Positions 5,208-12,274 of a stretch of 21,215 nt of DNA are shown in pieces. Both the position numbers and the translations under genes were made by a program. The notes beneath the pieces are model-generated. The model saw nothing but the letters and a program-made list of their open reading frames with translations. It was not told where the DNA came from and did not search any database. Source of the DNA: an uncultured Rickettsiales bacterium (GTDB lineage Bacteria > Pseudomonadota > Alphaproteobacteria > Rickettsiales > UBA1997); contig CAKVGI010000016.1 of assembly GCA_934747265.1 (NCBI GenBank), forward strand, positions 1 to 21,215, given 5' to 3'. Within the stretch, counting starts at the first letter, position 1, and each line of letters begins with the position of its first letter.

Positions 5208-7424
5208 TTACATGCAACTATTTATTGTTCTACTTATAACATCTAATTGTTGCTCTCTTGTTAACTTGATAAAGTTAACAGCATATCCTGAAACTCTAAT
5301 TGTAAGTTGTGGATATTTTTCTGGATGATTCATAGCATCTTCAAGCAATTCTCTTACAAATACATTTACATTTAAATGTTGTCCGCCTTTTGGTGTAAAG
5401 TAGCCATCTAATAAAGAAACAAGATTATTAATTTGGATTTCTTTATCTTTTCCTAATGCTTGTGGAGTAATCGCAAATGTATATGAAATACCATCTCTTG
5501 AATAAGCAAATGGAAGTTTTGCAACGGAACTTAAAGCTGCAACTGCACCCTTGGTATCTCTACCATTCATAGGGTTAGCGCCTGGTGCAAATGGAGTACC
5601 TGCTTTTCTACCACAAGGTGTGGATCCTGTATTCTTTCCATAAACAACGTTTGATGTGATAGTTAAAAGTGATTGAGTTGCTAATGCTCCTCTATAAGTT
5701 TCATGGCTTGCCATATATCCCATAAATGTTTTTACTAAATCGCAAGCAATTTTATCAGCTTCTTCATCATTATTTCCAAAAGGAACATAATCACCTTCTC
5801 TTTCAAAATCAACAGCTAATCCTTTTTCATTTCTGATAACTTTAACTTTGCAATTTTTAATAGCATTTAATGAGTCGGCAACAATAGATAAACCAGCAAT
5901 ACCAGAAGCTTCAAATCTTTCTACATCTGTATCATGTAAAGCCATTTCATATGCTTCATAATCATATTTATCATGCATATAATGAATAATCTTCAAAGCA
6001 TTACAATAAGTTTTTGCAAGCCACTTCATCATCTGATTAAATTTAGCCATAACTTCATCATAGTCTAAATATTCACTTGTGATAGGCTCAAACATTGGAG
6101 CTACTTGCTCGCCAAGCATTTCATCTTTACCACCATTAATAGCGTATAAAAGACATTTTACTAAGTTAGCTCTTGCGCCAAAGAATTGCATCTGTTTACC
6201 TATTTTCATAGAAGAAACACAGCAAGCAATACCGTAATCATCACCATAAATTGGTCTCATTAAATCATCATTTTCATATTGAATTGCGGATGTATCAATA
6301 GAAACTTTTGCGCAGAATTTTTTCCAATTTTCAGGTAAATTTTCCGACCATAAAACTGTTAAATTTGGTTCTGGTGCTGGACCTAAATTATAAAGAGTAT
6401 TTAAAAACCTAAACGATGTTTTTGAAACAAGTGTTCTACCATCAACGCCCATACCACCAAGTGATTCTGTAACCCAAGTTGGATCACCTGTAAATAAAGA
6501 ATTATATTCAGGGGTTCTTAAAAATCTAACGATTCTTAATTTAATAATCATTTGATCTACTAACTCTTGCGCTTCTTCCTCCGTCAATTTTCCATCAGCT
6601 ATATCTTTTTCAATATAAATATCAAGGAAAGTTGAAACTCTACCAAGAGACATAGCAGCACCATCTTGATCTTTTACAGCCCCTAAGTATCCAAAATATA
6701 CCCATTGTACCGCTTCTTTTGCGTTTTGAGCTGGTTTTGAAACATCAAAACCATAGTTAGCACACATTTTTTTAAATGCTTTTAAAGCATTAATTTGTTC
6801 GGTAAGTTCTTCTCTTTTTCTGATTATATCCTCATTATATTCTTCACCGCCCATATTTTTGAAGTCTTTTTGTTTTTCTTCAATTAATCTATCTACACCG
6901 TAAAGAGCAATTCTTCTATAATCACCAATAATTCTACCTCTACCATAAGCATCTGGCAAACCAGTAATTATATGCGCATGTCTGCAAGCTCTAATATCAC
7001 TATCATAAGCTGAAAAAACACCATCATTGTGTGTTTTTCTGTATTTTGTAAAAATTTCTTTTGTTAATGGATCAATTTCATATCCATAAGATTTTAAAGC
7101 GGTCTCAACCATTCTTAAACCACCCTTAGGAAAAATACCTCTCTTTAATGGTTTATCTGTTTGCAAACCAACAATAGTTTCATTTTCCTTATCAATATAA
7201 CCAGCTCCGTAAGTATCAAGACTTTGTGGGAGTTTAGTTTCTGCATCATAAACTCCTTTTTCTCTCTCAACTTTAAACATTTCGGTAAGTTTATTCCAAA
7301 CTTTTTTTGTTTTTTCTGTTGATGGTTTTAAAAATTCACCATCGCCTAAATATGGAGTATAATTTTCTTGAATAAAATCACGAACATCAATCTCCGACTT
7401 CCAATATTCACCTTTGAAATTCAT
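5208..7424 (-). CDS. pflB: Formate C-acetyltransferase (pyruvate formate-lyase)
   Basis: This glycyl-radical enzyme converts pyruvate and CoA to acetyl-CoA and formate in the cytoplasm under anaerobic conditions. The 738-residue length is close to the E. coli protein. The catalytic cysteine pair is visible at Cys401-Cys402 (GIACCVSSMK). The glycyl-radical motif RVSGYAVNF is near the C-terminus with the radical glycine at about 713. The N-terminal PFL domain (WxGF-like start, DGVFSAYDSDIRACRHA region) is intact. The ATG at 7424 has a good ribosome site, AAAGGACAAAAT. The activating enzyme gene (pflA), often adjacent, is not in this window. A promoter candidate lies at 7455-7482. Confidence 0.97.
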   Translation of the reverse strand: MNFKGEYWKSEIDVRDFIQENYTPYLGDGEFLKPSTEKTKKVWNKLTEMFKVEREKGVYDAETKLPQSLDTYGAGYIDKENETIVGLQTDKPLKRGIFPKGGLRMVETALKSYGYEIDPLTKEIFTKYRKTHNDGVFSAYDSDIRACRHAHIITGLPDAYGRGRIIGDYRRIALYGVDRLIEEKQKDFKNMGGEEYNEDIIRKREELTEQINALKAFKKMCANYGFDVSKPAQNAKEAVQWVYFGYLGAVKDQDGAAMSLGRVSTFLDIYIEKDIADGKLTEEEAQELVDQMIIKLRIVRFLRTPEYNSLFTGDPTWVTESLGGMGVDGRTLVSKTSFRFLNTLYNLGPAPEPNLTVLWSENLPENWKKFCAKVSIDTSAIQYENDDLMRPIYGDDYGIACCVSSMKIGKQMQFFGARANLVKCLLYAINGGKDEMLGEQVAPMFEPITSEYLDYDEVMAKFNQMMKWLAKTYCNALKIIHYMHDKYDYEAYEMALHDTDVERFEASGIAGLSIVADSLNAIKNCKVKVIRNEKGLAVDFEREGDYVPFGNNDEEADKIACDLVKTFMGYMASHETYRGALATQSLLTITSNVVYGKNTGSTPCGRKAGTPFAPGANPMNGRDTKGAVAALSSVAKLPFAYSRDGISYTFAITPQALGKDKEIQINNLVSLLDGYFTPKGGQHLNVNVFVRELLEDAMNHPEKYPQLTIRVSGYAVNFIKLTREQQLDVISRTINSCM

Positions 7425-7454
7425 ATTTTGTCCTTTTTATTGTTTGATATATTT

Positions 7455-7482
7455 TTTATAATACAAATAAAATTAATATCAA
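7455..7482 (-). promoter_or_regulatory. Promoter of pflB, with nearby dyad
   Basis: On the minus strand TTGATA (7482-7477), a 16-bp spacer and TATAAA (7460-7455) lie about 31 bp upstream of the pflB start codon. A perfect small dyad, GTTAATttcaATTAAC, lies at 7511-7526, just upstream of the -35 box, and could be an operator. The regulator is unknown. A complete FNR-type TTGATnnnnATCAA site is not present. Confidence 0.45.
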
Positions 7483-7625
7483 GAATTATATGAATAATTT
7501 TGTAAATATTGTTAATTTCAATTAACTTAATTTTTTAGAGCCATTATAAAACTCTTTATTAATAAATTTATATTCTTTTTTTAAACATTTTTGATAATTT
7601 TCGTGTAAACAAAATTATTACAAAA

Positions 7626-8948
7626 TCACACCGGATTTGATTTAAAATAGGAATTTACAGATTCAACAATAGCATTAACTATTTTTGTTTTGTATCCATA
7701 AGATCTAATCATTCTTTCGTCAGTTTTATTTGATAAAAATCCTAATTCTAGCAATATGGACGGCATATCTGCCGCAGTTAAAACCGCAAAATTTGCATAT
7801 TTTACCATATTGCCAAGCCCTTGTATATTTCTTCTGATTAATTGTTTTTCTAAAATTTTTGCGAATATTTTAGAGTCATTCATTGCTTGATGTCTAGAAA
7901 TATCAACTAGTGTATTTATTGTATCTTGATATTCCCCATAAAGATTTATTCCGCCTATAATGTCAGCTTTATTTTCTTTTTGAGCTAGTTGTGCAGTTCT
8001 AGTATCGGAAGCGTTTTGGGATAATGTGTAAATGGATAATCCTCTTGCTTTTTTGTTTGGAGATGAATCTGCATGAATTGAAATAAATAAGTCTCCTTTA
8101 TATCTTCTTGCTATTGAAACTCTTTCACGTAATTCAATAAAGAAATCTTGATTTCTTGTTAAATAAACTTTGTATTTGCCTGTCTTATCTAATGCTTTTT
8201 TTAAAGATTGAGCATAAGTTAAAGTTATTATTTTTTCTTTTGTTCCTTTTAATCCTATTGTGCCCGGATCTTTTCCGCCATGTCCTGCATCTATGATTAT
8301 TCTTGGTTTTCTATTTGTCTTTACAACATTATATTGTGCTACGTTTGATTTATAAGCAAAATTATTATTTGTTTTTGAAACAACTTTAATTTTTCCAAGA
8401 TTTTTTTCTGTATTGTTTGTTTTAGTTTTATTGTTATCCGCAAGAATATTATCTATTAAGCTATTTAAAATATTTGGTTCAGCATCATATAAGTTATTTT
8501 CTTCTATTAATTTTCCAATTACATCTTCTGACTGGATTAAATCGTTATTGTTAAAATTTAAATCTATAACTATTCTATGTGTAGAATTTTCCCTGCTTGA
8601 TGCTAAGTAAAAATTATTGTTTAACTTAACTTTAATATTTAAATCAAAAACTAATCTTGTATCATATTCTGAAAACTTACCAATTCTAACTTGATCTACA
8701 ATTTTATCACTCTTAAAACTCGGAGCCTTAACACTATTACTTGTATTTTGTAAGTCAACTACTAACCTATAAGGATTTCTTAATAAAAATGCATTAAAAT
8801 TTATTTTATTATCACTATCTATTACTATTCTTTCATTATCATTTTCTGTATGCAATCTTATATCTACAACTTGACTTTGTTTAGCAAATGCAATATTTGA
8901 TAAAACTATAAAGAAAATATATAATAAAAAAAATTTTATAATTCTCAC
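7626..8948 (-). CDS. N-acetylmuramoyl-L-alanine amidase, AMIN + Amidase_3
   Basis: This is a zinc-dependent periplasmic amidase that cuts the bond between MurNAc and the stem peptide, as AmiA/B/C do at cell separation. A signal peptide spans residues 1-22 (hydrophobic core, cleavage near AFA^KQ). An AMIN targeting domain follows at about 28-130. An Asn-rich linker spans about 135-212. The Amidase_3 catalytic domain starts at 215. Zinc and catalytic residues are visible: His223 in IIIDAGHGGKD, Glu238 in TKEKI, His292 in ISIHADS and Glu401 in LLELGFLSN. The start is GTG at 8948; the signal peptide begins right there. It is the last gene of a three-gene minus-strand operon, 19 bp after the carboxypeptidase gene. 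amiC is the likely name, but AmiA/B/C cannot be separated with certainty. Confidence 0.93.
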   Translation of the reverse strand: MRIIKFFLLYIFFIVLSNIAFAKQSQVVDIRLHTENDNERIVIDSDNKINFNAFLLRNPYRLVVDLQNTSNSVKAPSFKSDKIVDQVRIGKFSEYDTRLVFDLNIKVKLNNNFYLASSRENSTHRIVIDLNFNNNDLIQSEDVIGKLIEENNLYDAEPNILNSLIDNILADNNKTKTNNTEKNLGKIKVVSKTNNNFAYKSNVAQYNVVKTNRKPRIIIDAGHGGKDPGTIGLKGTKEKIITLTYAQSLKKALDKTGKYKVYLTRNQDFFIELRERVSIARRYKGDLFISIHADSSPNKKARGLSIYTLSQNASDTRTAQLAQKENKADIIGGINLYGEYQDTINTLVDISRHQAMNDSKIFAKILEKQLIRRNIQGLGNMVKYANFAVLTAADMPSILLELGFLSNKTDERMIRSYGYKTKIVNAIVESVNSYFKSNPV

Positions 8949-8967
8949 ACTTTAAAAGGTTATATTG

Positions 8968-10080
8968 TTATTTCTTAAATTTTTCGTATATTTTTAGTAT
9001 TATTTTTTCAAAAATATTAACGCTTTTTACTGTTTCGTTAGCAAAAATATCATAAGTTTTTTGATCATATCTAGTTTTAACAGTAATCGTACCAACTTTT
9101 TGATCTTTTATAATAGGAGCTTGAAGTTCACCATCTATATTAATTATACTTTTTATATCCTTAATATTTTTTGCTGTTGCATAAATATTGTTTTTTACTT
9201 TAACTTTTACGGAAACATCTTTACCGTATAAAACTGGTATAGAATCTACAACCTCGCCTCTATAAAAAACTCTATATTTTTTTAAAGTAATAAATCCATA
9301 ATTCAATAATTTTTCACTATCTTTCTCTCTGTCTTTTTCTGAATCTGCACCATTAACAACTGCAATTAATCTTTTTTTATGTCTTATTGCAGATGTGGCT
9401 AATGCATATCCACCAGCTTCAGTATGACCAGTTTTTATGCCATCAACGTTTGGATATGTTTTTATTAAAGTATTTCTATTTTGTTGAGTAATGTTATTGT
9501 ATGTATATTCGGTCATTCCAAAATATCTTTGATAATATTGTTGATGTTTTTTGATTAAATTTTGTGATAAAATTGCAGTATCTTCAACGGACATATAATG
9601 ATCTTCTTCACTAAAACCTATTGGGTTGGTAAAATGTGTATTTTCTAGTTTAAGCTCTTTTGCTTTTCTGTTCATTTTTTCAACAAATCGTTTTATATTT
9701 GGAGCGTCAGCTTCCGCCAGAGCATAAGCGGCGTCATTACCAGATTGAACAATTAAACCTTTTAACATATTATCAATTGAAACTCTGCTACCTATATTAA
9801 GAAACATTCTAGAACCTTCTTGTTGCCAAGCTTCTTTTGATACTTGAAATTTATACGGTAATTGTAAATCTCCTTTCTCTATGTCATCAAAAATAATAAA
9901 AGCAGTCATAATTTTTGTCATTGAAGATGGAAAAACTCTATCTTTCTCGTTAAGTTTGTATAAGATTTCACCAGTATCATAATCTATCAAAATTGCTTGT
10001 TTGGAATTTAAATCCAAAGAATAAGCTTTACCTAAACACAAGAAACATAACACTAAGTATGTTAAAAAATATTTTTTCAT
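8968..10080 (-). CDS. D-alanyl-D-alanine carboxypeptidase (PBP5/6 family)
   Basis: This periplasmic, membrane-anchored serine peptidase removes the terminal D-Ala from peptidoglycan pentapeptides. An N-terminal signal peptide covers about residues 1-21. The three penicillin-binding motifs are intact: SMTK (Ser53, Lys56), SGN (113-115) and KTG (216-218). A beta-rich PBP5 C-terminal domain follows at about 270-350. The protein ends in an amphipathic, Lys-rich helix (353-370), the usual membrane anchor of this family. Length (370) is normal. The gene starts 5 bp after the hinT-like gene and is followed after 19 bp by the amidase gene, so trimming and cleavage of peptidoglycan are co-transcribed. 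It could be named dacA, dacC or dacF; I cannot choose between them. Confidence 0.93.
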   Translation of the reverse strand: MKKYFLTYLVLCFLCLGKAYSLDLNSKQAILIDYDTGEILYKLNEKDRVFPSSMTKIMTAFIIFDDIEKGDLQLPYKFQVSKEAWQQEGSRMFLNIGSRVSIDNMLKGLIVQSGNDAAYALAEADAPNIKRFVEKMNRKAKELKLENTHFTNPIGFSEEDHYMSVEDTAILSQNLIKKHQQYYQRYFGMTEYTYNNITQQNRNTLIKTYPNVDGIKTGHTEAGGYALATSAIRHKKRLIAVVNGADSEKDREKDSEKLLNYGFITLKKYRVFYRGEVVDSIPVLYGKDVSVKVKVKNNIYATAKNIKDIKSIINIDGELQAPIIKDQKVGTITVKTRYDQKTYDIFANETVKSVNIFEKIILKIYEKFKK

Positions 10081-10085
10081 CTCTT

Positions 10086-10448
10086 TTATTCGCTCTTTTT
10101 TGTTTGTAAATTATATCCCATTAAATGTATATGGAAATGTGGGACAATTTGTCCTGCTTCTTCACCACAATTTCCAACAATTCTATAAGAAGTATCAGAT
10201 AAACCATTATCTTTTGCTATTTTTTGTACCGTTTTAAAAAAACTAGCTACTTTCTCATTTGTTGATTTTTCAACAAAATCGTCAAAAGAAATAAACTCGC
10301 CTTTTGGTATAATTAAAATATGAACAGGAGCTTTTGGATTTATATCATTAAAAGCTAAAACATCATCATCTTCATAAACTATTGTTGCAGGTAATTGTTT
10401 GTTGATTATTTTATAAAAAATATTACTGTTATCATATTTTTTTTGCAT
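10086..10448 (-). CDS. hinT: HIT-family nucleotide-binding hydrolase (HinT-like)
   Basis: This small cytoplasmic histidine-triad protein probably hydrolyses purine nucleoside phosphoramidates. The 120-residue length is typical of HINT proteins. The signature HFHIH is at His104, His106 and His108 (QIVPHFHIHLMG), and the upstream conserved PVHILIIPK strand is at 41-49. It is the first gene of the hinT-dac-amidase operon. Its start codon lies only 39-57 bp from the start of the divergent TPR gene. A TATAAT box on the minus strand (10459-10454) is about 5 bp from the ATG, so a transcript from it would be nearly leaderless. Confidence 0.92.
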   Translation of the reverse strand: MQKKYDNSNIFYKIINKQLPATIVYEDDDVLAFNDINPKAPVHILIIPKGEFISFDDFVEKSTNEKVASFFKTVQKIAKDNGLSDTSYRIVGNCGEEAGQIVPHFHIHLMGYNLQTKKSE

Positions 10449-10505
10449 TTTAAATTATACAATATTATTCTATATAATAGTATTATAATGATAAGAAATA
10501 AAAAA

Positions 10506-11174
10506 ATGTCAATAAAAAAAATAAATAAAGATATATTGGAAAAATTCAGTTTAGATAATATACGAGATTTTACAAATAAGTATTTATTACAAATATTATA
10601 TCTCATTATTGCTATATTAGTTGTATCTATTTTGACAATTTTTTTTACAAATAGAGCGAATAATTCAAAACAAAAAGATATTATAGGTTTTTATCAAGCT
10701 ATAAATTACATATCAGAGGGTAAAAATGAAGAGGCTTTAAGCATATTAAATGATATTTATACTTCATCTAAAAATAGCGAAATAAAAACGCTTTCTGGAA
10801 TAAAGGTTGCAAATATTTTATTAGGAGAGAAAAAATATGATGAAGCTGTTAAAATATATTTAGAAATTTATAATTTAGATAATAATAATGAATTTTTAAA
10901 AAATTTAAGTGGAGTTGCTGGACTTAATATTTTAATAAGTCAAAACAACAAGTCAAACTATGATCAAATAGAAAAATTATTAAAAGAATTAAATAATCCA
11001 AAAAATCCTTTGTTGCCACTAGTTCAAGAACAAAATGGAATATTTGAATTACAAAAAGGCAACACGGAAAATGGTCTTGAAATTTTAAATAGTTTGTTAA
11101 AACAAGATATAGATCAAGATATGATTGATAGAATTAATTCCATTATAAAAGCAGTAGAAAATGAAAACATATAA
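10506..11174 (+). CDS. Membrane-anchored TPR-like protein (YfgM-like)
   Basis: Function is not established. With the ATG at 10506 the protein has 222 residues: a short charged cytoplasmic N-terminus, one membrane segment (about 27-47), then a helical region with TPR-like spacing (FYQAINYISEGKNEEALSIL, GEKKYDEAVKIYLEIYN). This matches the layout of YfgM/TPR_21-type proteins, which sit in the inner membrane with the repeat domain in the periplasm. The frame is open back to 10395, but that part overlaps the divergent hinT coding region. A plus-strand TATAAT at 10473-10478 places transcription start near 10485, favouring ATG 10506 over ATG 10488. It overlaps the next gene by 14 bases, so coupled translation is likely. 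Confidence 0.7.
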   Translation: MSIKKINKDILEKFSLDNIRDFTNKYLLQILYLIIAILVVSILTIFFTNRANNSKQKDIIGFYQAINYISEGKNEEALSILNDIYTSSKNSEIKTLSGIKVANILLGEKKYDEAVKIYLEIYNLDNNNEFLKNLSGVAGLNILISQNNKSNYDQIEKLLKELNNPKNPLLPLVQEQNGIFELQKGNTENGLEILNSLLKQDIDQDMIDRINSIIKAVENENI

Positions 11175-11568
11175 AATATTTTTAAAAAGAGATAGAAATT
11201 TTGTAATTCAAGATTTACAAGTTGTAAATAAAGGTTTTAGTATTTGGGCTTGTTTATTACAAGTATTTTATTTGGGCTATCAAAAATTACGAATACAAAC
11301 AGAAATAATGATTCTTGTTATGCTTTTATTGAATTTATTACAGTTGTTGTTTGTTCCTCTTTTTATAATTATAATTTTTGAAATTTTTTTATGTTTTTAT
11401 ATTGGTTTTAAATATCCAACTTGGAAAACTGATAATTTACTTAAAAATGGATATGAATATATAGGAGAAATGTCGGGAACTAGTCAAAAACAAGCAAAAT
11501 TAGATTTTTTAGAAAAATTTAATAGCAATTATATTAATGATGATAAGTTAGAACAAAAAATATTTTAA
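11161..11568 (+). CDS. DUF2628-like small membrane protein
   Basis: Function is unknown. The 135-residue protein begins with a charged segment. It then has the GFSIWACLLQVFYLGYQKL stretch that resembles the DUF2628 core, in which an aromatic-rich region is followed by membrane helices. The hydrophobic part spans about residues 26-84 and suggests two or three membrane passes. The C-terminal 50 residues are soluble and charged. It starts inside the last codons of the TPR gene and ends 6 bp before truB, so it belongs to the same transcription unit. The family assignment rests on motif resemblance only. Confidence 0.65.
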   Translation: MKTYKIFLKRDRNFVIQDLQVVNKGFSIWACLLQVFYLGYQKLRIQTEIMILVMLLLNLLQLLFVPLFIIIIFEIFLCFYIGFKYPTWKTDNLLKNGYEYIGEMSGTSQKQAKLDFLEKFNSNYINDDKLEQKIF

Positions 11569-11574
11569 TATAAT

Positions 11575-12273
11575 ATGGAAAGAAATGAAATTAATGGCTG
11601 GCTCAATATAAATAAACCATATGGTTTTTCGTCTGCTAAGGTAGTTGCTATAATAAAAAAAATATTAAAAGCAAAGAAAGTTGGACATGGTGGTACGCTT
11701 GATCCATTGGCGGTTGGTGTTTTACCTATATGTATAAATAAAGCTACGAAAACAACGGAAAAAACGATGAGCTTTACAAAAGAGTATTTGTTTGACATAA
11801 CTTTTGGAGAGTTGAGAAGCACAGCTGATGCAGAAGGTGAAATTATAGACAAAAATGATAAAATTCCAACTGATATTGAAATTACTAATATTTTAGATAA
11901 ATTTATTGGAGATATAAAACAAACACCACCGATTTATTCAGCTATAAAAATCAATGGTAAAAGAGCTTATGAATTGGCAAGAGAAAACAAAGATATTGAG
12001 CTAAAAGAAAGAGATGTAAAAGTTTACAATTTAGAATTTCTGGGATTTCAAAATAAAAATATTGCTAGATTTTTAGTAAAATGTGGAAAAGGATTCTATG
12101 TACGAAGTTTAGCGGTTGATATTGCAAAAACTTTAAATACGGTTGGTTATGTTAGTTATTTAGAGAGAAAATCGGTTGGTATTTTTAATCAAGATAATAT
12201 AATAACATTAGAAGAATTTGAAAAAATTGTGAAAGATAATGTATTAGAAAAATATTTAATAATTATTGAATAA
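11575..12273 (+). CDS. truB: TruB, tRNA pseudouridine-55 synthase
   Basis: TruB isomerises uridine 55 in the T loop of tRNAs to pseudouridine. The catalytic motif is GHGGTLDPLAVGVLP with Asp43. The NKPYGFSS start, the TPPIYSAIKINGKRAYELAR substrate-binding stretch and the GKGFYVRSLAVDIA motif are all present. At 232 residues it is much shorter than the E. coli protein and appears to lack most or all of the C-terminal PUA-type domain. The frame ends normally, so this looks like a short natural form and not a truncation by mutation. It lies 6 bp after the DUF2628-like gene and 1 bp before the ATG of mtaB. Confidence 0.95.
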   Translation: MERNEINGWLNINKPYGFSSAKVVAIIKKILKAKKVGHGGTLDPLAVGVLPICINKATKTTEKTMSFTKEYLFDITFGELRSTADAEGEIIDKNDKIPTDIEITNILDKFIGDIKQTPPIYSAIKINGKRAYELARENKDIELKERDVKVYNLEFLGFQNKNIARFLVKCGKGFYVRSLAVDIAKTLNTVGYVSYLERKSVGIFNQDNIITLEEFEKIVKDNVLEKYLIIIE

Positions 12274-12274
12274 A

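Noticed and set aside
7594..7618. Terminator of the amidase gene
   Set aside because: ATAATTTT/AAAATTAT forms an AT-only 8-bp stem with a 9-base loop and no T tract on the minus strand, so it is too weak to call.
10395..10505. N-terminal extension of the TPR protein back to 10395
   Set aside because: It overlaps the hinT coding region on the other strand, and the plus-strand -10 box lies inside it, at 10473-10478.
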